This document shows positions 12,183-24,170 of a DNA stretch of 64,000 bases, piece after piece. Position 1 is the stretch's first letter, and each line of letters opens with the position of its first letter. The notes beneath the pieces are model-generated. The model had not been told where the DNA came from and ran no database searches. It saw only the letters and a program-made list of their open reading frames with translations. A program made the position numbers and the translations under genes. The stretch is from positions 11,506,457 to 11,570,456 of the forward strand of contig CM040442.1 in NCBI GenBank assembly GCA_022749755.1, given 5' to 3'. This stretch comes from Azadirachta indica. Its lineage: Eukaryota > Streptophyta > Magnoliopsida > Sapindales > Meliaceae.

Positions 12183-12764
12183 TGTCTTTATACAAGTAGA
12201 AATATTTTAAGAATTTGTGAAGCTTCCAATACGTGAAAGCTAGTCGAACAAAAGCTTTTCTATAAGCATGATTTTCGTTTTCTAAGTTGTTCATCCTTTT
12301 CTCATGTTTTAATTAAGAACAATTTAGTGGGAATTATTTTTTGTGATTCCTATTACATTATACTTAAGGATTTAGATCTCTTAAATGTTGTGAAGAGAAT
12401 TTGGTTGTGTTTTTCAAGAAAAGAAGCAGTGTTCTTTAAAGAGAGTTCAATGACACCGAAGCAAGGGGATCTCACAAAACAAATCTATGTAAGAAGGTCC
12501 TACATAGTGGTGATAACAAAGAGAGAGATTTTGGTTTGTATAAGACCATTGTTATTTATATCATCTTATTTTTTAATAGATTATTTTTCTCTGGGTGTGG
12601 CTTCATTGATATATGATTGGGAAATTCGAATCATGTTAAAATTGCATGACTTCATTATTCTATTTATGGTTTATTGATTAGATTAATTATAGAATTAATT
12701 GATATCAATTAATTATTTAAATAATTAATTAAAATTTGCAGCATACTTACCAACAAATCTTTCA
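12183..12764 (+). repeat. Left LTR of copia element (5'-truncated)
   Basis: Matches the 3' part of the right LTR: the CTTTATA..AAATATTTT, GTTCATCCTTTTC, TTTAGATCT and TTTATTGATTAGATTA blocks occur in the same order in both. It contains a perfect 22-bp palindrome at 12693-12714, centred on GATATC, that is also intact in the right LTR at 18648-18669. Confidence 0.75.
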
Positions 12765-12785
12765 ATAGTATCAGAAAGAGTCACT
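12765..12785 (+). other. Probable primer-binding site
   Basis: AGTATCAGAAAGAG just inside the left LTR resembles the plant copia consensus TGGTATCAGAGC, which is complementary to initiator methionine tRNA. It is degenerate at its first and last positions. Confidence 0.5.
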
Positions 12786-12835
12786 AACTTTTCATTTAGT
12801 GAGATCTTGGTGTTCTAATTTGTTTTTGTGTAGGT

Positions 12836-14560
12836 ATGGATTTTCAAAGAGGATTATCAATCTCTCGGTCATCATTGCTTAATGTAACAAATTATTTGTA
12901 TTGGAAGGTTGGGATTAAGCCGTTTATCAAATCAATTGATGAAAAAGCATGGCGAGCAATACTAGTTGGATGGGCACCTCCCACATTAACCGATGACAAA
13001 GGCAATGTTGTGCCAAAACCAGAAGAAACATGGATGAGTTTACAAGATTTTACATCAAATTACAACTCTTAGGCTTTTAATGCTTTTTTTAATGTGGTTG
13101 GTCTAAATCAATTTAAATTGATCTCAACATGTGAATCCTCAAAGAAGGTGTGGAATATCCTACAAGTCACTCATGAAGAAACCTTGGCTATGAAAAGATC
13201 TAAGATTTAGATGCTTACCTTTAGTTTTGAAAAATTAAGAATGCGTGATGATGAATTTCTTGCTAATTTTTATTCAAAATTAAATGATATTGCTAATTAA
13301 TCTTATGCTTTAGGTGAAGATTATTTAGAGACAAACTTGTTAGGAAAATTTTATGATCTCTTGTTGAGAAATTTCAAGCAAAAGTCACAACTATTGAAGA
13401 AAGTAAGGACATTGACAAACTGAAAGTTGAAGAGTTGATGGGATCGTTGAGAACTTTTGAGATAAATATGAAGCAATGTAAAAAGGAGAAAAGTATAGCT
13501 TTTTAATTCACTGAAGCACAAAGCAATGACGATGAGGAAAATTCTGACATTGATTACTACAAAGCACTTGCTCTTCTTATCAAGAATTTTAACAAAATTC
13601 TGAAAAAAAATGGAACACAAATCCAAGCCAAGTCAGAAAACTTCTTCAAATTGTAAGTCTTCATTTAAATTTTTCGAAACTTACAAAAATAAGGGAATTC
13701 AATGTAGGAATCTGAAGGATTTGGTCACATACAAGCTGAATGAGCCAACACACTCAAGAAGAAGTCAAAAGGCACGAAATCACTTGGAGCGATGATGATT
13801 TAGAAGAAGAAGCATAAGATTTTGTAGGTGAATTCATAGCTTTCTCAAGTATTTCACATTATGAAAAATTACAGGCAGCTAGTTTTGTTGCGATAGAAGT
13901 GATAGAATTTCGTTGCAACAAAATTGCAAAAACGAGTAACATTGTTCTTGGTCTCTTTGAATCAATTCTGAGGTAAGTTCTAATGAAGGTAAGATAGACA
14001 TAGATACTATACATGCTTCTTATGAATTTAATGTTTAACAAATTGTTAGAAGTGTGTAATCTCAACAAAACCTTGCAAAAACAAATAAATAGTATCATAA
14101 ATGAATAATTCAAAGCAAGGCAAGTTATGAGCAATCTGGAAACGAATATTTTTGTAAAGGACAGAACAATAAATGAGCTATAATGTGAGTTGGATTACAC
14201 TAAAATATCCTTGAAGATGCTTAACTCAAGTACATCTAAATTAGATCGTATTTTGACATTGGATAAGCATGGTTGTAATTGTAAAGGACTTGGCTTCCAA
14301 AATGAAAAATCTTCAAGTGCCAAAAACTGTGTTTGTAAAAGCATCACATATAAACCTGTTCAGCCCAATGTACCCTAAGGTAATATTTCAGATACATGTC
14401 CTCGTGGATCAAAAAGTTAGAAAAAAGGTTTGTTCTTACTTGTCATCTTTGCAATAGTAAAGGCCACATTCAATCAAATTATTTTAAACTTCTAAAATTC
14501 TTAAGAAATAACATGAAATCAAATTCTAAGACTTTTCCAAGACTTAGAAAAGTATGGGTA
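12836..14560 (+). pseudogene. Copia gag polyprotein relic
   Basis: The first 78 codons (12836-13072) are open: FQRGLSISRSSLLNVTNYLYWK and KPFIKSIDEKAWRAI. This is the N-terminus of plant copia Gag (DUF4219/UBN2 type), where N-Y-x-x-W-K is typical. After a stop the frame continues with KKVWNILQVTHE and FEKLRMRDDEFLANFY. A degenerate zinc-knuckle region follows near 13690-13770 (GFGHIQAE). A second lies near 14435-14480, CHLCNSKGHIQSNYF, in which the last cysteine is tyrosine. At least five stops or frameshifts interrupt it, so no functional Gag can be made. Confidence 0.75.
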
Positions 14561-17500
14561 AAGAAATAAAAAATTAATAGTTTCGTTGCTAATACATCTT
14601 TGGATGTGTGTGTCATGTAAATCATGTTGTGTTTGATATGTGAGCATGTCATGGTATTACTCGTGATTGTCTAATTTTTTTGGTTTCTTCTTCTGAGAAT
14701 ATCATTATTTGAGCTTGAAATACTTTGTACCATGATCTCAGATAGATAAATTTTGAATTGATTTTTATGCATATTCATGATTAATTCCTGATTTTAATTT
14801 AGTTTCTAAGATTGACACAATTTTGGAAAAAATTATACATGCTCCATAGTCAGAAAAGCTACCTATGTTGTTGTGTAAAGCTACCTTTTAGTAATCTGGG
14901 CCTATGTATCATCAATATGTAGAGGACGAGGTACCATAAAAATAGGGCTGCCTCAATGACAGTGTGAAAGCTACTGACTTTGGATATAAAAAAATATTAA
15001 AATCAAAGGGAAAAAAAGTAGTAGCAAGAAAACAACATGTATTGCTAATCACTGCAGATACACATGCATGCGAATAAAATGAAAAATTTGAGATTAAGGT
15101 GATAATGTTAGTTTGACTCACTCTTTCTATTGTTTAATTCTAAAATTGTTGATATCAATAAAATAAGGAAAAATTATGAGTTAATCATTGCGTACATACA
15201 AGATCCACGATTATATTTATTATATCTCGTGGTGGAGAGATGTTAAAGTCTTAATTACTGATTATTCATGCATGTTGAAGTTGATGAATGTTTAAAAGTG
15301 TAGGTTTATCAAGAGAAATATTATGATTTACACTTAATAATGTCCTTCTATTCTCCAATAATGAAGCATATTCTTTTATATTAAATCATAAAACATGAAT
15401 TGAACTAAATAGTCGGTTTTGCGTAGATTTCGTATAATGAGCATATCTTTCAATCTAAATAATCAATTGGTACGATTTTTGGGCTGGACAAATATGAACT
15501 CATTATTTCACAACTTTTTAAGCCAAAGGTTGGACTAGTTCGAGCAATTAATGGGACAAAATTGGGCTTCAACAGAACTCAAGAGCAACTTTGAACCAGC
15601 TCAACACACTTTTGTATTTGGGCCGTATCTCCCTAAATACGTAACAAAAAATTATATGGTTGAGTGATCTAAAAAGCTAAGAAAGGGATCTAAATTGTTT
15701 CTATTTTACACTTTCTCAAATTTCAACTGGTCAATTACCAAAAAGAGTTATCATTCTAGAAGGGTGGTGGAGAAATGCGACTTGAATATCTCTACTTATT
15801 TTCAGCACAACTCACTGTCTAAAACAGCAATAAGGGTGAGATATGAACCATTAGAAAGATGAGTCATTCATCTACAACTTTGAAGAAGGCTATTTTATGA
15901 AATTCGATAGTTTTCATGGTCAAAAATATGTTAGAAGTTGGTAGAGTGTGATTAATTGAAAATTGACAAAATTATGTTCACACATGTGAAATGTCTTTTG
16001 TTTTACCTCTATAAAGGAAGATGTGGAAGTGAGGGGAGATCAGTTTGTTTTCCATTTCTATTTTCTTTTTGTAATTTGAACTTCAATCAAATGATGTATT
16101 TCTAATTTCGTAATTAGGGTTAAGGGTGAACTTTTGATGATTTTATAGTTTTGTTCTTTGATCTTTTGTTTTGTTTTTCATTGTCAATCTTTTTATTGAT
16201 TGAGTACTATATTTTGCAAGTGATTTTGAATTGTTAGAAACCTTGATTCATTGTTAACAAATGGTGCATTGAATGCTTGAATGTTTTCTACATATCAAGA
16301 ATAAGGCAACTTATAGTTTTTCACCATCAACTAAAAGGTAAGTTTTTTGATTTCTTTGTGCTTAAATGTTTTTTTTTCATCATCCAATTATGATCACTTC
16401 TTTTGATTCTTAATTGTGTTTTTCTTAAAAAAAAAAAAGGATCATGAATAAGTTCTATACAAATCATTAAAATGGATCCCTAATGCCCTAATATATAATA
16501 ATATTGAATTTAAATTTGACAATAAGCAAATTCATTCTATTTTTTATAATATTTAGACTTTTGGACTTGTGGACTTAATATAACGTATTCCCTGTAAATC
16601 TACACTCGGATTTCTGAACTTTATTACTTGAAACAATCTATACTTGAGAGTTACAACTTTTAAGTTGTAGCAAGTGAAAAAAATTAAGAAAATTATATTT
16701 ACACGAATTAAATTATGTTTGTGATTTTTGGACTTATTTGCACCTTTTGTGCTCAAAGTGTAATTTTTTATAATTGGCTTTTACAGGCCTGTTTGCAAAT
16801 GTTTGTGAAATTTAGGGCTATAACAGTATTCTCAAACTCCAACCCACAAGTATTGCTCAATAAGGGTTTTAAATGCAATTTTGGCTATATTCAAATTAAC
16901 ATTTCTATTAGGGTGTTTGTGATACTTCAATATAGGAAGTTATGTGATATTTCACACTCCAGTTTAAGAGAATTTTTTCCCTTCAATTTAGGTGTCGGTC
17001 TATTTTTTCAATGCTTTCAAGGCAGTTAATAAAATTTAGCAATTCAAATGGAGAGGTTTCATTGACATTTTTTGTGTCAAGCTTTATAAGTTAATTAGTT
17101 TTTTTTTTTCTTCGTCTGTGTTCGCTTTCACTACCCTAACCTAACTTTTTGGTTATGTGTTGCAACATGGTGAGAATTACCGACTTTTCCTGGCTCTACT
17201 ACTAAATCATATACATCCATTTATAAGTGAACCCTAAATGCTCTTAATAAAAAATGCTGATATTTTCTCATTATTTTTTTTGTGTGCTTGACTATCTTTG
17301 ACTTTTTTTTTGGCAACAAAGGGGAGTAATAACATGTTTTTTACAAATGTTTGTTTGCTTCTTTGGTTTTAAGGGGAGTAGCATTTTTTTGTGAGACTTG
17401 ATAAATTGTTGATTTTGTGCTTTGAAGTGCATTTATATTTTGGAAGATGATTGATACGTTGGTGATTATTCACTAAGACGGAGAATTGATTAAGGGGGAG

Positions 17501-17710
17501 ATTTCATGTGTTTAGCATTTCTTTGTTGTGCATATTTCTCCTATTGATTAGCAAATGCTAACATATGATTAAGTGATACCTTGGTACACTTGATTTTTTT
17601 TTTTTTTGTTTGGTTTCTTGATTCAATGTGTGACTACAAGACATACTTCATTCTTTGAGTTGATCTTGCTAATATGGAGATATTTTACCAAACAATACCA
17701 AAGTGGAGAT
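14561..17710. other. Non-coding interior of the copia element
   Basis: No pol domain is visible in any frame over about 3.1 kb. The stretch 15590-16435 looks like a separate repeat and ends in an 11-bp A-run near 16428-16438. The final part (17300-17710) has the T-rich texture with AAGGGGAG words usual just upstream of the polypurine tract in large copia elements. The open frame at 16715-17029 matches nothing I know. Confidence 0.5.
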
Positions 17711-18720
17711 TGTTAGGACTTTTATTGGTATTATATTGCAATTAAATATATTTGAAGAATTTTTAATTCTCAAAATTGTTATTATTTTAATTAAGCTCCA
17801 TATAAGGAATCATAGAAAGATGCAACAATTTTTTCCACAAAATCCCCAATGAAAAATACACCTATTCCTTCTTTTCTATCAAATCGATCATAACCACTAG
17901 CAATATTACATGTAATTGTGCACCCCAAAGAGGAACTAACAAAGAGACTCGCAATCATATAGAAATAAATCATGATCCCTCGTGGGAGTTATTTTAGAAT
18001 TAGTTGATTGTCAAAGTTTAACTAGGAAGCATAAATTTGATATTCTACAACTAAAAGAAAAGAAGGTCTTTGGAAATAAGGAGTTTAGTAAGGTAAGAAT
18101 CTTTCCTAATTTATGAGATTTATTTCCTTAAAGAATAAATAAACATTAATTCTCTTTGGACTAGGCTTTATGTCTTCATATAAATAAAAAAATATTTTCT
18201 AAAATTTATGAAGCTTTCAATACTTGAAAAAGTAGTCCAAAGAGAGCCCTTCTATAAGTATGATTTTTATTTTCTAAATTGTTCATCCTTTTCCTATGCT
18301 TTAATTGAGAACAATTTAGTAAAAATTATTTATCTGTGATTCCTATTATAATAAACTTAAGAATTTAGATCTTTTAAGTGTTATGAACAATTTAAGGGAG
18401 TTTGACATCATCATAAGCAAAAGGATCGCATGAAATAAATCCATCTAAGAAGATTTTACACAGCAATGACAACATAGAAAGAGTATTTGATTTGTATAAT
18501 TTCATTGATATTTGAATTATTTTATTTTTTAATAGATTATTTTTCTCTAAGCATGGCCTCCTGGATGTAAAATTGGGAAATCTGAACCACATTAAATTGC
18601 ATGTCCTCGTTATCATATTTGTGACTTATTGATTAGATTAGTTGTGGAATTAATTGATATCAATTAATTAATTTATCAATTAATGAAAATTGGCTGACAT
18701 ACTTACCAATGAATCTTTCA
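17711..18720 (+). repeat. Right LTR of copia element
   Basis: Starts TGTTAGGACT directly after the purine tract AAAGTGGAGAT (17700-17710) and ends ..AATCTTTCA. The length is about 1,010 bp. Its 3' half aligns with 12183-12764. It is joined directly to duplicated host sequence at 18721, which matches copy C near 35105. Confidence 0.75.
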
Positions 18721-19132
18721 GGCGTAAAAAGGGTTTATCCTTAAGGTCATTAGGTATTAGTGGGAATGTCCCTAATAACTTTTAGAAATGAGTAAGTTAT
18801 TGCTATTTTGACTCTTTGTTACAACTCGATTTTTTTATTTATGTTTTGTATGCTTGAGATGACATGTTTCCTTGACGTTATTTTTAAAAGCTAGCCCTCT
18901 CTTTTGTTTTAGAGGAAAGAATTAAAGTTAGTCTTGCTCTTGTTGTGGTTGCCCTAACCTTAGGAGCTTAGTCAATCGCCAACTGTGAAGTAAAAACAGG
19001 GAAGAGTAAGCATCAACAACTACATCTGACCTTCCTCTTCCTATTTTTATATTCATCCCCCAAGCACATCTCTGAAGTTGAACCATGTTTTGATATTTCA
19101 AAAAATATGAAGAATAGGATTTTTCTTTTTTT
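18721..19132. repeat. Duplicated segment, copy B, part 2
   Basis: Matches about 35105-35597. Shared words include GTAAAAA..TTCATCC/TTTATCC, TTAATGGGAATGCCCCTAATA against TTAGTGGGAATGTCCCTAATA, GAGATGAC..GTTTCCTT, and GAACCA(T/C)GTTTTGATAT. It ends in the left target-site duplication of the LINE. Confidence 0.8.
19116..19132. repeat. Left target-site duplication of LINE-1 copy
   Basis: AGGATTTTTCTTTTTTT recurs exactly at 24694-24710. The matching unoccupied site in copy C reads AGGAATTGTTTTTTTT at about 35580. Confidence 0.85.
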
Positions 19133-19427
19133 TTTTTTATTTTTTTATTTTCGATAGCGTGGGATTGGAGGAGCTATAGTAATTTTCTCCATTTTACTCC
19201 GAGCCACAGTAACACAACTGCGAGCTACAGTTCACGAACAGATCAGCTCACTGCGGCCTCCTCCGACTGCAACCATCACTACAATTCAGCCCCGTCACCT
19301 TCTCCAGTTCTCCACAATAACCAGAGCCATCACCTGCATTCTCGTACAAGTAATAACTATCACATTGTGTACTTTATGTGTTTGATGAAATGCCCAAACC
19401 AATTCCATCTCTTAACAAACACATCCA

Positions 19428-20786
19428 TTGCCTAGTAATCAGCCAAAGCTTCTTAGGCCTATAACCTCCAGAAGCATGACTTCTTCGACCTCCTCTGAAC
19501 CCCAATTAACAAAAACCTTTCCAACTTCCATGGTCGCCATCCTGGATGAGATGGCGGCCTTGCATGCCAGGTACAAAGAAATTTTGAACATAGAACATGC
19601 TCCTCCTTTAATGCCAAAAACGGATGACAAGCTATTTCCTAGAAAACCAACTTTTGCCTCTTTGCTTACAAATCCTAATGACTTAGCCCAGTACTCAAAC
19701 CATCTCCCCTCCCCCATTCAACGGGGTGATTCTACTGTGGTTAGACTTGAGGCCGACCTCCACCAAAAAGTATTGGCCTTCAAAACAAACCTCATTGGCC
19801 GCATTGTTCACCGCCTGGGATCCACTCCTATGAAACTAGATGATCTATTTTCGTACCTACAACAGATCTGGAAACCTGATCATTATTGGAGACTCACGCC
19901 TTTAGCAGAAGGATTTTTTGATATCCACTTTTCAGAAGAACTTGATATGAGAAAGGCTTGGGGCGGAGGTTCTTGTACTTTACCGCAAGGCTCTTTTCGA
20001 CTTTCGCAATGGCAGCCCAATTTCAACCCTTATGCACCAAAAGTTCAATCTTATTCTCAAGTGTGGATTCGAATTTATGGCTTAAGCATGGAATATTGGC
20101 ATCCTCGAATGTTATTGACTATAGCAAAAGGGGTGGGAATTCCCCTACAGATTGATCAAGCTACTCGAGATCTAAAATACGGTTACTACGCTTGTATTCT
20201 TGTAGAAGTTGATCTTTTCAGTACATTGCCAGACACAATCACTGTAGAATTACCGAATTATGGTTTCCCAGTGGATATTCAATATGAAAATCTGCCTTCC
20301 AAGTGCACATTGTGTAATCGTTTTGGTCATATGGGTAAAAACTGCAGACTTAATAGAGGCAAACAGGTTATGAAAGATGCTGAGAATAACAAAGCCATGC
20401 CCAAGCAAGTTTATCATCCTATAGCTAAACAGAATACTGCAAAAAATGTTCCTGCATCAGCGAATGAGGCAAAAAGCTCAGAAACCCTTGAGAACAAGAG
20501 CATTCATGATACTCACATCAAGACTGATACTGTACCCGAAGCTCCTAAAGTGACGACTCCTACAAATAGCACTCCAAATGCCAAAGATTCTAATGGGACC
20601 TCTAAAGCTCCTGAGACCATTTCTGGGATTTCTACAGAGACGCCGATCATCTCTACCAACAAAGTTGTGGTTTCTAACCCAGTTATTGAAGATAATCTTC
20701 CTTCCACACAACCTGAAGATGTTCAAAACATATATGCGGATAAAATAATGGAAACTCAACCTGTTGCTGGGAATGTCTCAACATAA
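19428..20786 (+). CDS. LINE ORF1 (DUF4283, zinc knuckle), 452 codons to a premature stop
   Basis: RNA-binding ORF1 of a plant L1 element. It would coat the LINE RNA and act as a nucleic-acid chaperone. Residues ~60-250 follow the plant LINE DUF4283 pattern: KPTFASLLTNPNDLAQYSNHLPSP, then LDDLFSYLQQIWKPDHYWRLTPL, FDIHFSEELDMRKAW and WQPNFNPY. Near residues 292-308 there is one CX2CX4HX4C zinc knuckle (CTLCNRFGHMGKNC). The C-terminal tail is low-complexity, rich in Ser, Thr, Pro and Lys. The frame stops at 20784-20786 but stays open in the same frame at least from 20877 to 21062, so the ancestral protein was probably about 545 residues with one later nonsense mutation. The long minus-strand frame opposite is a shadow. 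Confidence 0.85.
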   Translation: MPSNQPKLLRPITSRSMTSSTSSEPQLTKTFPTSMVAILDEMAALHARYKEILNIEHAPPLMPKTDDKLFPRKPTFASLLTNPNDLAQYSNHLPSPIQRGDSTVVRLEADLHQKVLAFKTNLIGRIVHRLGSTPMKLDDLFSYLQQIWKPDHYWRLTPLAEGFFDIHFSEELDMRKAWGGGSCTLPQGSFRLSQWQPNFNPYAPKVQSYSQVWIRIYGLSMEYWHPRMLLTIAKGVGIPLQIDQATRDLKYGYYACILVEVDLFSTLPDTITVELPNYGFPVDIQYENLPSKCTLCNRFGHMGKNCRLNRGKQVMKDAENNKAMPKQVYHPIAKQNTAKNVPASANEAKSSETLENKSIHDTHIKTDTVPEAPKVTTPTNSTPNAKDSNGTSKAPETISGISTETPIISTNKVVVSNPVIEDNLPSTQPEDVQNIYADKIMETQPVAGNVST

Positions 20787-21062
20787 CCTATCAATCCAAT
20801 CCTGAGTCAACCAGAGAAGACTAAGGAGGGCATTGGTACTGACGATCCTTCTACTCATGAGAACCTTAATCTAACTGTGGATTTGACCAAATATGATGGC
20901 ATGGTGACAATAGAAAATATCATTGACAAAGATTTGGGTGTTCTGCATCAGCATATTGGTGATGGAAATAAGACTGAGTCAGATACAAGTAATGAGGATG
21001 AAATTATAGATAACTCGGATGAGGGTTTTCAGCATGTGATATCAAAATCAAGCAAAAGGTGA
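20787..21062 (+). pseudogene. C-terminal remainder of LINE ORF1
   Basis: In the same frame as ORF1 and open again after the premature stop. It is acidic and Ser/Asp-rich (EDEIIDNSDEGFQHVI) and ends KSSKR-stop at 21062, a typical end for plant LINE ORF1 just before the endonuclease frame. ORF2-like sequence starts about 65 bp downstream. Confidence 0.6.
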
Positions 21063-21134
21063 AAACAAAGCAAAACACTCCAAAAAGCTTCTCCAATCCT
21101 CACTAGAGGTCGTGGAAAGCTGATTTCTAAATGT

Positions 21135-24100
21135 AAGTAATTTATTGGAATATTTGGGGTATTGGCAATTCTGCCAGCGGAGCTTTCTTCTCTCTGCCGT
21201 CTTCATTCCCTGGATTATGTCTGTGTTGCTGAGCCTATGGTTCATCTAGATTCCATCTCTTCTACCTTTTGGAATTCACTCAAGTAATCCTTTTTCCATG
21301 GTACAGATACGGGTGCGCGTCGCCAAAATCTTTGGCACAACTCCAACCTTCCTGCACCTGCTTTGATCTCTAGATCTGATCAAGAACTTAGTGTACAAAC
21401 CACAATTGATGGTTATAGTTGCACAATCTCTTTTCTTTATGCATCCACTTCCTATATTTCTAGACGGAAGCTGTGGCATACCTTGGGGACTATTCAGTCT
21501 TCTCATCCATGGATGCTGATTGGTGATTTCAATGCAGTTCTTGGTGCTCCTGAAAAAATAGGGGGTCTTTCCCCCTCACGCATCTCCTGTAAGGAATTTA
21601 GTGCTATGATTGATAATCTCAACCTTCTTCATATGGATTTTTCAGCTTCATCTTTTACTTGGTCTAATAAGCGGGAGCCATGCAATTACATGGAATTACA
21701 TCTTGATAGGGTGTTATGCTCGTCTTCCTGGTTTGACTCTTGGCCTTACAATCATTATACGGTTCAGCCGTGTATAGTATCACATCACAGCTCTTTAATT
21801 ATCTCTTGCCAACATTCTTTGTATCACGGGCCTAAACCATTTAGATTTATTGCTATGTGGGCAAATCATACTGATTTTCAGAAACTTGTATCATACACCT
21901 GGAATTCTCAATATCTGGAAGGTTGTCCTATGTATGTTCTCTCTAGTAAATTTAAGTTATTGAAAATTGCTTTGAAGAATTGGAGTGCTAATGCTTTTGA
22001 TCATGTATATAAAGCTGTGAAAGTAGCTGAGGAAACTTTGGCATAAATTCAAGACAACATCTCTAACTAGGCCCTTCACAGTTGCAGCTTCAAGAAGAGA
22101 ATGTGGCAAATCATGACTTGCAAGAAGCGGTAAATAATCAGTATTTGTTTTGGAAAGATAAGGCTAGAGTCAAATGGTTGGTTGATGGGGATAGGTGCAC
22201 AAATTTCTTTCATACCTATGCAAAGGTTCGTAGGACACACTCGGAGTTATTCCAACTTAAAATTGATGGTGAAACAATTATGGACCCAGATATTATCTCT
22301 AATATGGTGGTGGATTACTTCAAGAACTTATATGCGGCTTCTCCTCCCAATGAAAGATTTTTCCTTCAGCACTCTTATTCCTTCTATGGTAACAGATGAT
22401 GATAACAACTCTTTAAGTAAAGCTTCCTCAGAATTAGAAATTACCAATGCAGTTTTTTCGATGAACCTGACTAGTGCTCCTGGACCTGACGGTTTCCCTG
22501 GTTTTTTTAATCAAAATTGCTGGGAAATTATTAAAACAAATGTTTACAATTTTGTGCTCCACTTCACTTCTGGCACCATTTTTTGCAATGTGAACAGTTC
22601 TTTCGTGGCTTTGATTCCTAAGGTTGAAGGTGCTGATTCCATTACTCAATTTCACCCCATTGCAATGGCAAATTTCTGCTTCAAAATTATAACAAGAATT
22701 CTTGCAGACGGTCTTAATCCTATTGCCAACCGGGTGGTGTCCCCTCAATAGGCAGCTTTTATATAAGGCCGGCACATTTCAGATTGTATTGGAATGGTCT
22801 CTGAGACCATTAATGTTCTGGATAGAAAATCTTATGGTGGCAATGTCGCAATTAAGTTAGACATTGTTAAAGCTTTTGACACCATAGAGTGGAATTTTTT
22901 TTTTTTGCAGGTTCTGCACTCGTTCGGATTCAACACCATGTTCATCAGCTGGATTTGTACTATCCTTAGCTCTTCTCAGTTGTCTATTCTCAATAATGGC
23001 TCACCAAAAGGTTTCTTTTCTTGTGGTAGGGGAGTTCGCCGAGGCGATCCACTTTACCCACTTATTTTGTCTTGCAACAGATGTCCTTAGTAGGGGAATC
23101 ACTTCGCTAGTTAATAAGGAAAGATCAAGCAAATCTGATCGCCTCGTGGATGTCATCCAGATTCTCATGTTATTTACGCGGATGATGTCATAATTTTTTG
23201 TTGCAGTGATTCTACGTCTTTACAGCATCTTCGACGTTTCCTTGACTACTATGGCACATTATCTGGGCAGTTGGTCAGTCCTGATAAAGCTGCTTTTATC
23301 TTGGAAAATTTGCACTTCATAGGGCTTCTTCAGCTATGCTCTACCTTTTCTGTGGAAGAAACAACAAAGCACCTTTTTTGTAATTGTGATTTTGCCCAAT
23401 CCCTTTGGAATTGGATTGCTGGATTGTTTCACACGTCCCCCCCTCAAGGAAGTTGTCTAGACTTTTGGAATGCAATATCAAGTAAGTCTTTCTCTCCCCA
23501 AATCCAGAATCTTTGGATTATGGCTTGTTGTGGTGTCCTTGATGCTATTTGGAAAGCTCGCAACCTTCTGCATTTTGAAAACAAACTAGCTCGTCTCTCA
23601 TTCTCTTATCACTCATGCCATAACCTGATTAATGCTATTTCGAGTGCATGTCCTGGTCATGTAGCAGAAAGTTCTGATATTGCTATTCTAACTAATTTGG
23701 GCATTCAGCCTCGTCTTGCTCATGCTCTCTGCATTCTTGAAGTTTACTGGTAGCCTCCTCCTTTGGTTGGGTCAAGGTAAATACTGACGGTCTTTTTAAG
23801 CATAACCCCGGCATTGCTGCTTGTGGTGGAGTTTCTTGTGATCATTTTGGCTCATATCTGGGTGGTTTTGCAATGATGCTCGGCACTCAATCTTCCTTTT
23901 ATTCAGAAATTTTTGTGGTGATTCTTACCGTAGAAAAAGCTTGGTCTAGAGGCTGGTACAGGCTTTGGACAGAAAGTGACTCAGCTGCCATAGTCAACTG
24001 CATTGCCTCCCCTTCTTTTCGTCCACCTTGGCCTCTTCATAACCGGTGCACAATTGTTTACATCTTTTGCATTGTATGGAGTACTGAATCTCCCACATCT

Positions 24101-24170
24101 ATAGAGAGGGTAACCAAGCTGCAGATCTCCTTGCAAATTGTCGTATGAATTGTCCTTCCTTCACTTGGTT
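21135..24170 (+). pseudogene. LINE ORF2 (endonuclease-RT-RNase H), broken
   Basis: ORF2 of the LINE, which normally nicks the target and reverse-transcribes the RNA. The endonuclease begins near 21135 (YWNIWGIGN, then CVAEPMVHLD) and continues in 21363-22046 with HPWMLIGDFNAVLG and LDRVLCSSSW. The terminal S-D-H motif reads SHHS, losing the Asp. The linker and reverse transcriptase lie in 22082-23270: RVKWLVDGDRCTNFFH, TSAPGPDGFPG, IKLDIVKAFDTIEWNF and YADDVIIF (near 23175). Shortly after SGQLVSPDKAAF the sequence jumps to FSVEETTKHLFCNCDFAQSLW, a zf-RVT segment, so the RT thumb region has been deleted. RNase H follows at 23765-24060 (VNTDGLFKHNPG, LWTESDSAAIV). Several frameshifts and stops. 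Confidence 0.85.

Larger units (their letters stand above)
12183..18720 (+). mobile_element. Ty1/copia element inserted in copy B, pol missing
   Basis: The element carries two related long repeats, 12183-12764 and 17711-18720, in direct orientation. A primer-binding-site-like AGTATCAGAAAGAG follows the first repeat, and a purine tract (AAAGTGGAGAT) precedes the second, which starts TGTTAGGACT. Both repeats end AATCTTTCA. The left LTR is about 430 bp shorter at its 5' side, so a deletion removed its outer end and some host sequence. Gag-like sequence follows the primer site, but I see no protease, integrase or reverse transcriptase. It is a decayed or non-autonomous copy. The duplicate segment C lacks it. 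Confidence 0.8.

Noticed and set aside
19439..19717. 92-codon minus-strand open frame
   Set aside because: It lies wholly opposite LINE ORF1, whose protein similarity is clear.
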